The notes below the pieces were generated by a model. It was given only the letters and a program-made list of their open reading frames with translations, was not told the DNA's origin and ran no database searches. Positions 55,553-64,000 of a stretch of 64,000 nucleotides of DNA are shown here, piece after piece; within the stretch, counting starts at the first letter, position 1; every line of letters starts with the position of its first letter. Location: contig JAPLRZ010000044.1 in the NCBI GenBank assembly GCA_026398895.1, positions 122,115 to 186,114 on the forward strand, written 5' to 3'. Source of the stretch: Methylococcales bacterium (GTDB lineage: Bacteria > Pseudomonadota > Gammaproteobacteria > Methylococcales > Methylomonadaceae). Position numbers and translations under genes: made by a program.

Positions 55553-55629
55553 CGGAGCGTAGCGCAGCTTGGTAGCGCACTTGTCTGGGGGACAAGGGGT
55601 CGCAGGTTCAAATCCTGTCGTTCCGACCA
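55553..55629 (+). tRNA. tRNA-Pro (GGG anticodon)
   Basis: 77 bases. Acceptor CGGAGCG pairs with CGTTCCG, followed by ACCA encoded in the DNA. The D-arm is GCGCAGCTTGGTAGCGC, the anticodon arm CTTGT-CTGGGGG-ACAAG with anticodon GGG, and the T-arm GCAGGTTCAAATCCTGT. It is the integration site of the element that follows. Confidence 0.95.
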
Positions 55630-55641
55630 ATAAAATCAATA
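55602..55641 (+). other. attL of the tRNA-Pro integrative element
   Basis: A 40 bp segment (tRNA T-arm and 3' end plus 12 downstream bases) repeated exactly at 63506-63545. Identity begins at GCAGGTTCAAATCC and ends at AATAAAATCAATA. GGGGACAAGGG just upstream is also shared. Confidence 0.9.
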
Positions 55642-55903
55642 GGTTATAAAATTCGGTTTCCACTAAAAAGTCAAAATATCGGTTTCGGGATAGCAATCGG
55701 GATAGCATTTGAAAGTTATTGACCGCATATTGAAAAAATCAAACTACCCGCAATCATTGCCGTTAAAGAAAGGCTTAGCGGTGCTGTTGTGTTCTGTCGA
55801 TACTGCCAAGCGGTCAATTGTTCAGCATCGCGCCCGCGCCGCGTAGTCAGTTCATGCCATACGATTTAACTAAATTTTCCCGTACACATTAGGGCAATGT
55901 TGT

Positions 55904-56389
55904 TCATTTTCGCTGGTTCAGCCTACCACATACAGTTTTTAATTCAGTATCTATAATACTATTAGGGATTATTGGTTTTAACATTTGATCAGGCAGAGGC
56001 ACGGCGTAACTATAAACAACTTCACCACTCCCCATATTTCCACTGTACAAAACGTACGCACGCAGAGCATATTGTTCTTCACTACAATCAAATTCAACTT
56101 GATTTTTTGATGACAAATATGATTCCACTATATCAGACTGTATTGTGGTGAAATCCGATAATGACCATACTTTTACCCGTGTACCCTTTATGCGTATCGT
56201 TGCAAAATCAGCATATAATCTAACTTGATTGTTACCATCAATCGCTGTCCATTCAGCCCTTGCACTGGTACTTATCATCAGAGCAACCACTATCATAAAA
56301 ACCATTTTCGTAACTTTTGAGGGTATCGTGTTAAAGGGGTTTGCCGTCACTCCTTGCTTAGCTGTATATTCTGCTGATTGTTCGCTCAT
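55904..56389 (-). CDS. Surface-adhesin-E-like exported protein (element cargo)
   Basis: 161 residues with an internal hydrophobic export signal (VFMIVVALMISTSARA) after an unusually long N-terminus. The mature part has the pattern W..IDGNNQVRLYADFATIR, VKVWSLSDFTT, SSKNQVEFDC and YSGNMGSGEVVYSY, as in surface-adhesin protein E domains. Two cysteines likely form a disulfide. A translation start nearer the signal (Met29) is possible. Confidence 0.6.
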   Translation of the reverse strand: MSEQSAEYTAKQGVTANPFNTIPSKVTKMVFMIVVALMISTSARAEWTAIDGNNQVRLYADFATIRIKGTRVKVWSLSDFTTIQSDIVESYLSSKNQVEFDCSEEQYALRAYVLYSGNMGSGEVVYSYAVPLPDQMLKPIIPNSIIDTELKTVCGRLNQRK

Positions 56390-56710
56390 TTTAATTTACC
56401 CATCAATTGATTAAAGCGTTGCTGCTTTTTCGCGCTGCGCTTGTTGTCGGTCTAACACTTGCTCGTTTTAACCATAGCTTAATCCAATCACCAAGCAAAT
56501 AAAATGCCTTACTCGTCATTTTTAGCCGCGTGGATAACACGCCCTTTTTTATAGTACCAAAAAATTCTAAAACTCTTTTATTAGTCCGAAAGTTAGCCGT
56601 TTTTTTATAGTGCTGAAAAACTCCTTTTATAGTGTCTAAGCAAATATCACTGCACCTTTTTATAGACTCCGATAACTCTGATTTTGGGCTAAATAATGTG
56701 ATTCTATGCG
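56390..56710. other. Gene-free region with repeated TTTTATAGT motif
   Basis: No gene supported. Four direct copies of TTTTATAG (near 56550, 56597, 56624 and 56660) occur within about 115 bases; on the minus strand they read CTATAAAA. They could be binding sites or promoters for the element's genes. Confidence 0.45.
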
Positions 56711-57022
56711 TTAGCCTAGTTGAATATCCATGTATTGCACTAATTCAAAGATAGCCGCCACTAAATGCCGTGGTTGTTGGTCTTCAGGGTATTTGCTCAA
56801 TTCTCTAATAGCGCGTAGACCGTGTGACATGATCCGCCGCTCGTTCCTGTAAATTGCCCGTTTGTAACCCTTACAGGCATTTAGTGAGCTGGTAATTTTG
56901 CCCTGTTCAGTTATCGCGCCTGTTGATTTAGCCCACGGTTGCCAGTCTTGAATTTTAACTGCTTGCTTGGCTCTCGCTTCGGGGGCTGTCCATCGTTTAG
57001 CCTGCGCGTCTTCAATTGTCAT
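56711..57022 (-). CDS. Hypothetical protein, element-encoded
   Basis: 103 residues, mostly helical, with many Arg/Lys (GYKRAIYRNERRIMSHGLRAI) and no motif I recognise. Position within the element and its own start suggest an accessory or DNA/RNA-binding function, unproven. Confidence 0.5.
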   Translation of the reverse strand: MTIEDAQAKRWTAPEARAKQAVKIQDWQPWAKSTGAITEQGKITSSLNACKGYKRAIYRNERRIMSHGLRAIRELSKYPEDQQPRHLVAAIFELVQYMDIQLG

Positions 57023-57156
57023 AAATCCCCCTTAAAAGTTCGTTTGGCTTTTTATTCAGTTTCCCGCGCCTTTTATAACACTCTAAGGTCAATCCCTGAC
57101 TTTTTAACACCATGCACAAATGCCAGTCTTTTGCCTTGCGCTAACAATGCCGCTGA

Positions 57157-57570
57157 TTACTTATGATTAATATCAATGGTTAAAACACCATTATCTTTTC
57201 TCATCTCTGGTCTAGTGTTTTCAGAACCCTTCTCCGAAACACAGCTAAACATTAGTTGATTTGCAGTTACATACCCATACGGATTTGTAACATCACTTGT
57301 GTTCCTAATTACAATAACCTTTCCTTGCTTTGTACAGTATTCATTTGCTGTCTCAAGACTTTGAATTGATGCGGAACAACTTATACATCCGCTAACATGA
57401 GATGAAACCATGTATGTGTCTTTTCCTACTGGCTGTACTGGGGAAGAAACCTGACAACCACTAAGCATTAGCAATAATATACTCGATATTAAAACCAATC
57501 CGTTTTGTTCCATCGGTGGAAGCGTGGCATTGAGTACCGTGTTAATTCGTTGTGCTTGTGTGCATTTCAT
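57157..57570 (-). CDS. Cysteine-rich putative lipoprotein (element cargo)
   Basis: 137 residues with a lipobox LMLSGC (Cys39). An ATG at 57513 would give a shorter signal but lacks basic n-region residues. The mature part has SGCISCSAS and two further Cys. The N-terminus before Met20 (KCTQAQRINTVLNATLPP) does not look like a signal and may derive from a different coding sequence. Function unknown. Confidence 0.55.
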   Translation of the reverse strand: MKCTQAQRINTVLNATLPPMEQNGLVLISSILLLMLSGCQVSSPVQPVGKDTYMVSSHVSGCISCSASIQSLETANEYCTKQGKVIVIRNTSDVTNPYGYVTANQLMFSCVSEKGSENTRPEMRKDNGVLTIDINHK

Positions 57571-57663
57571 TTTAAATCCTGTTTGCTTAAAAAATCAGAT
57601 TGGTTTCCTCTTTGGCTTCTGTTTTATCAGGCATTAGCAGGTTAAGCAATCAAAAAAGTTTGG

Positions 57664-57963
57664 CTAAGGCGCGATATTGTCGAACTCTGATTCTGCACTG
57701 ACAATTCTAAAGATTACTTCTCTAGGTTCTTGGGTCTGAATATCAACATCGGCTTGAATATCCACCGATTTTAAAGACGGTAGCACTTTGTCCAGTATCA
57801 ACTTAGCCGCTGTCATATCGCCCGCCTTTGCTTGGGTAATTACAGCGGTCAAAATGTCCTGCACATCATCGGCTGATATTAACTCGCGTAGCTTTGCCGC
57901 CGTAACTGCGTGGCTGGGTCTTCCTGCTGGATTGCCGCTAGTACCTTTTTCAAATTTACTCAT
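57664..57963 (-). CDS. DUF5681-domain protein
   Basis: 99 residues. The start KFEKGTSGNPAGRPSHAVTA, with GNPAGRP, is the DUF5681 signature, seen in proteins near phage terminase small subunits. There is no terminase large subunit here. Confidence 0.72.
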   Translation of the reverse strand: MSKFEKGTSGNPAGRPSHAVTAAKLRELISADDVQDILTAVITQAKAGDMTAAKLILDKVLPSLKSVDIQADVDIQTQEPREVIFRIVSAESEFDNIAP

Positions 57964-58009
57964 AGTCTGTTTTTTCCTGCTTAATCAGGTGGTTTTTAAA
58001 TTAAAGTGT

Positions 58010-58222
58010 GAGAATTTGCGAAAATGCGAATTTAGCCACTCTAGCCCTTTATTCATGCGGGTTTGCTAAATTCTCATGGTTGCGAATTTTGCGAAAATAG
58101 CTTTTATCTGTCTGGCATATCGGGCTAAATTCTCAAAATTCGCACGGTTGCGAAAATAGCAAAACCACGCCACATAAGGGCTAAGCTAGGCAAATTCGCA
58201 AATTCTCATTTTCGCACGGTTA
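58010..58222. repeat. Iteron-like repeat array upstream of the DUF5681 gene / behind the primase gene
   Basis: About 210 bases with repeated units built on TTGCGAAAAT, TTCGCA and GCTAAATTCTCA in both orientations (for example near 58016, 58092, 58150, 58195). Such iterons are typical of replication origins or Rep-binding sites. It lies between the DUF5681 start and the primase/helicase stop. Confidence 0.6.
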
Positions 58223-60589
58223 AATTTTAATAATTGACCACATTATTTTTTTACTGCCCGTTTCTTTTGGCAGTTGTTTAATTTTGTTCATGGACTGTAA
58301 ATCAGTCAGTAATTTCATTAATTCATTGCGTGATTTATGCCCACTAAACAATTTACTAATCTCAGACTGTGACATATCCTTTTCAGCTAACGCACTCAGT
58401 AATTTATCCGCGTCCGTTCCTGTATCAAGCGATGGTACTGTGAAAATATACTGCACTGATTTACGGCAAAATTCGACTACATGACACGCTGCCTCAATGT
58501 GTCGCTGTTCAATCATAGATAAGCAATCCAGCAAACAAAACAGCAAGCTTAGACGCATTACATACGCTTCTGAACGTGCGGTAACTGAACCTAATACACC
58601 CTGATCATCTTTGCTTATTTCGTGATATTTCACATTCCAGTAGGTCCGTGCTTCATTTGATAGCGTTATTTCACTATCGCCCTTTGATAGCCTTACCGCT
58701 TCTGCTAATCGTTCAGCTAATGCTTTTACTTTGTCATCATTCATAGGTTGTGGGAATGCCAGTTTTTTTGTTCGTCTAACGCACGTCCACAAAAAACGGT
58801 TAGCTAAGCCATTATGAATGTCTGAATTACTCATGAGGTTTTTTAGCTCACAGTGGGTTATGTGTCCTAATACATTGATGTGCGGGTTTGTGGCTATTAG
58901 CTTATTGCTTTTAGTCATGGGGGCTAGTGTTCCACCGTCCCACGCCCTGCGTAGTGTTGCGCTTGATGTATTACCGTCACGCTGGCACTGTTTTAAGGCA
59001 TTGCCGAACTCTTCCTCTACCACTAACAGCCGCTTATCATTTACTGCGCACCATGCGGGGTTGTTGCTTCTGTCTAGCTCTTCCGATTCGTCTCGCACTT
59101 GAAAAATTAAACCCTCTGCACTGGATAACCCACCAGTGGCAAAATTTAGACTTTCAACTAATGACAGATAGCCCTCACATTCTCGAATAATACGCACAAC
59201 AGGTTTAAAACTTGTCCCTTTTCTGGCGCGTGAACTTGCCCCTACTAACACACAAAACAATCTAGCAAAGTGCTTTGATTCGCCAATTCGTAAAAACTTA
59301 TCCCTGCCAAGTAATGCAGAACAGGCGCATAAAAAGCTAATGTACACAGCCATTCTGTCCGCTTCACTGTCTTCTATGGCTAATGCCGATAATTCACTGG
59401 CTATGCCGTAATAATGAGCATCATTGAATGTAGGATAATCGAACGCTAAAGCGGTATTTTCAAGCTCTTCTGTGTCGTTGGTGTTATCACCTGCGCTGCT
59501 TTGCTTTTCAGATCCGCCGCTGTTTTGCGCTTTTTCTTTGGCATGAATGCGCTGGTTGTGTTTAGTGAGTTCTTCGTTCCATGCCAGTGCTGTTTTTAAA
59601 TCACCGCCACATTCCAGCAATCGAAAGCAATCGAAAGCATCATGCGCAAAACCATCATTCAACTTGTCTCCACCATGCGAATAAACGCGCTCTATGCCGT
59701 CTTTGCAGTTAAGGCATAGCTTTGTAGCGGGTATGCCGCTATCGCTGTTAGGTCGTAAATACGCGCCTTTTTTGTGGGTGTAGCCATTGCGAATAAGCAC
59801 ATCATGAACGCTAAAAGACTGGTTAAATTCTTTAATCGGATTGCGCCGCCCGTTAGTCTCATTAATCGGCTGTTTGGGTTTTAGTGGTGGTGGTTCTGTC
59901 GGTTCTGGCTGTGGATTGTTTTTTAACCAGTCTTGTGTGATTGCATCAGCATTGAGGTTTTCACCTTTGCTAAATTGATAAAACTCAAACAGATTTAACC
60001 GCGTTTGATCTGGTACGCGTGGAAAATACCACGCTTGAGACCATGTTCTATTTTCATTAACAGGTGCAAGCATTACCCCTGCTTTGTGCAGTTGCTCAAA
60101 CAGATAATTAAGCAAAATAGGTAATTGTTCACGGGTGTATGTGCAAGGAATAATTACACGGTATTTGTGATAATCCGCACCATAACAGCCACCGCTATTA
60201 AAAACCTGTGCAGGTTGGGTGTCAGTGGCTGGTTTATCTTTCGCGTGTAGTTCCTCATACGTTGCACCATTGCTAAAGCTTGAATAAATTAGGTGGTTAA
60301 TCCCTAAATCGCTTAAAACAATGTGGACTAACTCAGGCGATACCGCGCCGCTGATTATTTCGCCTGTGTCTGTAACGATACGGCTATCACCGTCAATAAT
60401 TGAAATAGATGCTGTGTCGCTGGTGTCGTTGTTGGTTCGTTTAGTGCCAGAACAGCGGGTAAAATAACCGCCGCCCTTAGTACCAATGTCAGGCACAGAT
60501 AGTCTGGTTAATAATTCTGTGAATGTGGGTGTGTAGGGTGTCAGGTCGGGGTTGTTTGCCTGTTTGCCAGTGGCTAATAATAGCTTCAT
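58220..60589 (-). CDS. DUF3987-type primase/helicase
   Basis: 789 residues. The N-terminal ~230 residues have ISIIDGDSRI and YHKYRVIIPCTYTREQL, resembling primase/topoisomerase-associated segments. The C-terminal half is DUF3987 with a P-loop-like GASSRARKGTS, acidic Walker B VVEEEFGNALKQCQRDGN and HINVLGHITHCELKN. A C-terminal winged helix region (MSQSEISKLFSGHKSRNELM) may bind DNA. It probably initiates replication of the excised element at the adjacent iterons. Confidence 0.72.
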   Translation of the reverse strand: MKLLLATGKQANNPDLTPYTPTFTELLTRLSVPDIGTKGGGYFTRCSGTKRTNNDTSDTASISIIDGDSRIVTDTGEIISGAVSPELVHIVLSDLGINHLIYSSFSNGATYEELHAKDKPATDTQPAQVFNSGGCYGADYHKYRVIIPCTYTREQLPILLNYLFEQLHKAGVMLAPVNENRTWSQAWYFPRVPDQTRLNLFEFYQFSKGENLNADAITQDWLKNNPQPEPTEPPPLKPKQPINETNGRRNPIKEFNQSFSVHDVLIRNGYTHKKGAYLRPNSDSGIPATKLCLNCKDGIERVYSHGGDKLNDGFAHDAFDCFRLLECGGDLKTALAWNEELTKHNQRIHAKEKAQNSGGSEKQSSAGDNTNDTEELENTALAFDYPTFNDAHYYGIASELSALAIEDSEADRMAVYISFLCACSALLGRDKFLRIGESKHFARLFCVLVGASSRARKGTSFKPVVRIIRECEGYLSLVESLNFATGGLSSAEGLIFQVRDESEELDRSNNPAWCAVNDKRLLVVEEEFGNALKQCQRDGNTSSATLRRAWDGGTLAPMTKSNKLIATNPHINVLGHITHCELKNLMSNSDIHNGLANRFLWTCVRRTKKLAFPQPMNDDKVKALAERLAEAVRLSKGDSEITLSNEARTYWNVKYHEISKDDQGVLGSVTARSEAYVMRLSLLFCLLDCLSMIEQRHIEAACHVVEFCRKSVQYIFTVPSLDTGTDADKLLSALAEKDMSQSEISKLFSGHKSRNELMKLLTDLQSMNKIKQLPKETGSKKIMWSIIKI

Positions 60590-60591
60590 GG

Positions 60592-60810
60592 TTACACCTC
60601 ACTTGATAGCAAAACATAACGCGCTATGCGGTGCTTTGCTTCATTTGTCCAGTACGTCATAATATTAAAACCTTGCTTGCGTAACTCCATTACCCGCCCC
60701 GCTGGGTGCATGATGTCTAAATGCTCACGCGCTTGTAAGGTTGTTAATGAGTCACGGCGTAGGTGTTCTAAAATGCGTGTTCTTTGCGCTTCGTTGCTAT
60801 TTTGGTTCAT
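60592..60810 (-). CDS. Small winged-helix DNA-binding protein
   Basis: 72 residues: RTRILEHLRRDSLTTLQARE then HPAGRVMELRKQGFNI, a winged-helix pattern seen in phage-associated HTH proteins. It precedes the primase gene by two bases, so they share a transcript. Confidence 0.7.
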   Translation of the reverse strand: MNQNSNEAQRTRILEHLRRDSLTTLQAREHLDIMHPAGRVMELRKQGFNIMTYWTNEAKHRIARYVLLSSEV

Positions 60811-60931
60811 AGCATCACCTGCAAAAACATCATGAAACTATCGAATTGTGCAGTGAGGATTGATAAAAATCGGTTAAAATTGCTGTGCTGGTTTTTGATA
60901 CTGCCCGCGTGTGGCGCGTGGGTGGTGTCGT

Positions 60932-61156
60932 TCATATCGCCCCCATTTCATCAATAAGCGCGTAAATATCACTAACGCGCCATCCATTAGTACGCGCTCC
61001 AAGTTTCACAGGTTTTGGATATTTTCCAGACTTAACGCCATTAAGCCAAGTTGTACGGCTAACGGGTATTAGTGGGGGATTGCCTTTAGTACCGATAATT
61101 TGCGGTAAACGAAAAAAGCCTTTTTGTGGGAGGTTTTGAGTAACCATGTTTTGCAC
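60932..61156 (-). CDS. AlpA-family regulator
   Basis: 74 residues with the AlpA/MerR-like fold: PLIPVSRTTWLNGVKSGKYP then KPVKLGARTNGWRVSDIYAL. AlpA proteins activate excision or integrase genes of P4-like and other elements. Confidence 0.85.
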   Translation of the reverse strand: MQNMVTQNLPQKGFFRLPQIIGTKGNPPLIPVSRTTWLNGVKSGKYPKPVKLGARTNGWRVSDIYALIDEMGAI

Positions 61157-61281
61157 CTTTTGGTGATTTGTTGAACATGGTTAGGCACTATAAACACATT
61201 TTTTGAACAAACAACAGTAACTTATTGAATTTTAAAGATAAAATAACTTTTCACCGTAAAGTCTGAGTTTACGCCGTAAAC

Positions 61282-61881
61282 TCAGTTTTCCTTTTGCCAC
61301 TTTCTAACATAGTTCTCTACCGTTGAGCGTTTAGGTTCTGCACTAGATTGTCTAAAAATATCGGTTTTTTCCAATAAAATTGCTGCGTCCGTTGCTCTTT
61401 TGTCACGGGGGATATTGTCTAACCAATATCGTTTAAGGTCTTGCTCGATGGTCTCGAATTTGTCACGGCGGGCTTTATTTGCGTTTTTTCTTTGCTCTTT
61501 TTCTGATTCAAAATGCTCTAAAGCGATATTGACAATCTCCTCATTAAGGCGGGCTATATGTCGGTTCATTTTTTTTAAATCTTTCTCGATGCTCTCCCTT
61601 TCAGCTTCATCCTCTTTTTTGCAGATATTGCGCCTTTCATTTGTATCAACCAGTAAAAAAGAACACGCGGCAAAATGAATCAAAAATGCGGGGTCAGTAT
61701 CTTTAAGTTTAAACTTTACAGTTTCAAGACACTGCTCAAAAGGAAGATGTCTGTTATCTTGAAGCCATAGCATTATTTCACTGCGTGGATTTTTATTAGT
61801 CCACTTTCCCACCGCGTCAGATAAAGACGTTATTTCACTGTGTGGGTTTTTAGCTGTCATAAACACCTCATTAAAGTGCAA
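61282..61881 (-). CDS. Hypothetical helical protein, element-encoded
   Basis: 199 residues, highly charged with a long coiled-coil-like central segment (RESIEKDLKKMNRHIARLNE) and a C-terminal PKRSTVENYVRKWQKEN that resembles a helix-turn-helix. I do not recognise the family. Confidence 0.55.
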   Translation of the reverse strand: MHFNEVFMTAKNPHSEITSLSDAVGKWTNKNPRSEIMLWLQDNRHLPFEQCLETVKFKLKDTDPAFLIHFAACSFLLVDTNERRNICKKEDEAERESIEKDLKKMNRHIARLNEEIVNIALEHFESEKEQRKNANKARRDKFETIEQDLKRYWLDNIPRDKRATDAAILLEKTDIFRQSSAEPKRSTVENYVRKWQKEN

Positions 61882-61969
61882 TCATTACGAAAGGGATAAC
61901 TGGAAACGGTGTAATGACTACCGCTTGTCGGGTTCGATGCCCTATCCAGTTAAATTATTGTATCAGGTC

Positions 61970-63295
61970 TTAACCAGTCTTTGTGCTGTGCATCAACACC
62001 ACGTTAGAGCTATCCATAGTCACCAACAAACTAAGCCGTTCACCTAATACGCGCCACGCTTCGGCTTGTTCTGCTTTCAATTCCTGCCGTTGATAAATGC
62101 GCTTCACTTTGTTTTCTTCGGTGTGGTTCAAGCACTTCTCGATAACGTCAGGTTGAATCAATAAATTACCCATCATAGTTGCACCTGTACGGCGTAAATC
62201 GTGCGGTGTCCACTTACCGCCTGTCAGTATCAAGGCTTCTGAGTCTTTAGCACGATTACTGAGTATGGTGGTCGTTTGCCGCCCGCCTACTTGTTTGGTT
62301 ATCGACTTCTCGCACACATGGGTAGAATTATCTCGGTTCGCAAAAACCCACGTTTCACTTTTGGCTATCAGCTTGAATTGCTCCAGTGCAAAGTCTGATA
62401 AATAAATGGTGTGGGCTTTGCCGTTTTTACTGTTCGCTTCGGGTATCTTCCACGTCTTCAATTCAAAATCAATATCTGAAAATCTGGCTTTCGATAATTC
62501 ACCAATTCTGCACAGAGTTGATAAGGCAATCCAGATAGCGCACTCTGTAGACTTTAAATAAACCAGCATCGGGTAATTGTCGCGCCAATGCTCTTATTTC
62601 AGGCTCGCTTAGGATTCTATCGTGTCAGTAGGCTTGGTGGTGGTTTTTGTCACACTAAGGCTTGCTGTTGGGTCAAACTCGATAATGTCACGGTCAACTG
62701 CGAACCTAAACATTTGTCGCATTAGCTTTAGTATGTTTCGTGCTAAATGATTAACACCACGTTGTTTTAATAAGTCTGTCACTTGGGTAATGTGTCCCTT
62801 TCGCACATCCTCAACAAACAAACTGCCCAATATTGGCAAAACATCCTTTTCAAACATTCGCACCACTTCCTTAACATCCTTACGATTGATTAAGTCAGTA
62901 TCACGCCATCGGCTAAACAAATCCCTGACAGTCACACGCGCCGCAAGTTTGGTTAAGGCTTCCTGTTCATCAAGCTGTTGTTTCCGTACCCGCTCTTTTT
63001 TGAGTTTCGCCTCAAGGTTGGGGTCTATGCCATCTTTTAACATTTGCGTGTAAGTATCGCGTTCTTTTCGCGCTTCTGCCAGTTCAGTAGCTAGGCTTAA
63101 CCATTTATATTTACCCTCGAAAAAATAGCGTAAGCGAAAAGAGATAGCCCCACCATAGGCAATAGAACGAACTCGAATAAATAAGCCGTCACCGTCACTT
63201 ATTTGTTGTTCTTTATCAGTAGGCTTTAAATGCTTAAATACCAGTGGTTTTATTTTATTGATAGCCATTTTTAAAGTCCTTTGTCTTTTCGACAA
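61970..63295 (-). pseudogene. Tyrosine integrase with two opposite frameshifts
   Basis: Two frames together encode a P4-type integrase. 63295-62609 has the N-terminal arm-binding part (SDGDGLFIRVR) and SAM-like core-binding domain. The stretch DRILSEPEIRALARQLPDAG, in a different frame, lies at about 62620-62560 and links to 62569-61970, which holds the catalytic Arg (CRIGELSKARFSDID), HDLRRTG (His-x-x-Arg), the second His (CLNHTEENK) and Tyr (RIYQRQ). One base is missing near 62622 and one extra near 62560. If real, no active integrase is made and the element is stranded; if assembly errors, the integrase is intact. Confidence 0.82.
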
Positions 63296-63505
63296 GTGGT
63301 AGGTCAGTCAAAAATCAATAACTTAGCTCTGATTTTTCGGGGTACTCTTCGGGGTACTATTTTGACTGAATTTAAAAGAACTTTATTGTACTTAGTTGGA
63401 CGGTAAAATGAAATAAGTTACTGAATTTAAAAGTGTTTATTGAGTAATTAAAACTTCGTTGAACGGTAAAAAACAATTATTCACCTTTCTTGGGGACAAG
63501 GGATA

Positions 63506-63545
63506 GCAGGTTCAAATCCTGTCGTTCCGACCAATAAAATCAATA
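63506..63545 (+). other. attR of the tRNA-Pro integrative element
   Basis: Exact 40 bp copy of the attL core; only the 3' part of the tRNA sequence is present, so this is not a tRNA gene. It lies 211 bases beyond the integrase start. Confidence 0.9.
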
Positions 63546-63755
63546 AGTTAGTGTTATTTATCTAATACCGCTTGTGACAAATTTGTACTAATATTTAGAA
63601 AATTATTGCACTTTACACGCTTACTGGCTTTGTGTTGAAGAAAAATATTTTAACATTTGATTAAATTTTGCCTATTAATATCAACAAGCTGACTGTTTTT
63701 TATACTTGAACCAGCGAATAATTAAATTGACAGCATTAAAAATCATATTAATTAC
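63546..63755. other. AT-rich gap after attR
   Basis: About 210 bases without genes or recognisable repeats. Confidence 0.4.
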
Positions 63756-63881
63756 ATGAATCATAAAGAAATGGGCTCTTTTTATACACCAAAAGATATA
63801 GCTCTATGGGTATCTCAAAAATCACTTTCTTCTGCTTTTCTTGATGCACCTAAAAATTATGGCATTGTTAAACATAGATAG
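63756..63881 (+). pseudogene. N-terminal stub of a restriction-type DNA methyltransferase
   Basis: 41 codons starting MNHKEMGSFYTPKDIALWVS. The GSFYTPKDIA pattern is the start of Eco57I/type I-like N6-adenine methyltransferases. The frame stops after IVKHR, 29 bases before a transposase start, so an IS insertion or deletion has cut the gene. Confidence 0.6.
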
Positions 63882-63909
63882 CTCGAATAAAATTAAAAAA
63901 TTTATAGCA

Positions 63910-64000
63910 ATGGAAAAACCAATGATTAACTGTCCAAAATGTCAACCTAGCGAAAGCCGAAAAGATGGAATGGTTAGAGAAAAACAGCGTTACCACTGTA
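63910..64000 (+). mobile_element. 5' end of an IS transposase (zinc-ribbon N-terminus), cut by window edge
   Basis: 30 codons: MEKPMINCPKCQPSESRKDG then VREKQRYHC. The CPKC...KDGMV..KQRY.C pattern is the N-terminal zinc finger of IS1-like and related transposases. The rest lies outside the window. Confidence 0.65.

Larger units (their letters stand above)
55642..63545. mobile_element. 7.9 kb integrative element in tRNA-Pro
   Basis: Bounded by 40 bp direct repeats of the tRNA 3' end. Contents, all on the minus strand: tyrosine integrase (frameshifted), small HTH-like protein, AlpA-type regulator, HTH protein, DUF3987-type primase/helicase, DUF5681 protein, and two exported cargo proteins plus one unknown. 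There are no phage structural, portal or conjugation genes. This fits a phage-satellite-like or other minimal replicating integrative element. Confidence 0.88.

Noticed and set aside
63490..63545. Second tRNA-Pro gene
   Set aside because: Only the 3' portion of the tRNA is present; it is the attachment-site duplicate.

Overview
The window reads as chromosome of a mesophilic, moderately AT-rich gammaproteobacterium. The markers are the ratA-rnfH pair, ihfA followed by its usual merR-type neighbour, apaG-apaH, coaX-birA and an EmrAB/TolC pump. Accessory content (two TonB receptors with BNR lipoproteins, SulP/carbonic anhydrase, heme-DUF3365/HD-GYP signalling, many palindromic repeats) would fit a Methylococcales- or Thiotrichales-like lineage, but no methane- or sulfur-oxidation gene lies here, so that placement is inference.

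Layout. 1-941: 5' part of an AAA ATPase running off the edge. 1113-5769: tolC-tetR divergent from emrA-emrB with a clear TetR operator. 5820-8753: secreted phosphodiesterase and PhoD phosphatase for phosphate scavenging. 8963-13991: ParA, MgtE, an OprB-type porin, and a convergent CorA-type transporter that appears to carry an MgtE-type N domain. 14052-16115: rnfH, ratA, NSS transporter. 16497-23873: an unusual metabolic cluster of an aspartase/fumarase-superfamily lyase, D-cysteine-desulfhydrase-like PLP enzyme, CoA-disulfide-reductase-like flavoprotein, acylating (sulfo)acetaldehyde-dehydrogenase-like enzyme, FmdB-type zinc ribbon and a MetE/epoxyalkane:CoM-transferase-like zinc protein. These families recall bacterial coenzyme M and C2-sulfonate metabolism; this is my main candidate for an undescribed system. 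24063-25767: restriction-modification system with controller protein and C-boxes. 25958-30549: housekeeping and envelope genes plus a truncated SDR. 30940-35507: SulP-carbonic anhydrase fusion, second SulP, DedA. 35773-43605: two BNR lipoproteins and two TonB-dependent receptors, a duplicated metal/ligand uptake module. 44113-50615: apaH, apaG, HD-GYP sensor, coaX, birA, pteridine reductase. 50667-52271: gene debris. 52446-55455: pheT, ihfA, merR. 55553-55629: tRNA-Pro(GGG), the attachment site of a 7.9 kb integrative element (55642-63545) with primase/helicase, AlpA, DUF5681 and a frameshifted integrase. 63756-64000: a methyltransferase stub and the start of an IS transposase.

Three interspersed repeat families mark the window. 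Family A is a ~110 bp palindromic element with AGCTAA ends (5 copies), one of which sits inside the tolC signal peptide and one inside a J-domain pseudogene. Family B is a ~204 bp MITE (2 copies, inverted). Family C is a 57 bp double hairpin bounded by GGAGTC/GACTCC (5 copies, two nested inside B). A TnpA for any of them is not visible here.
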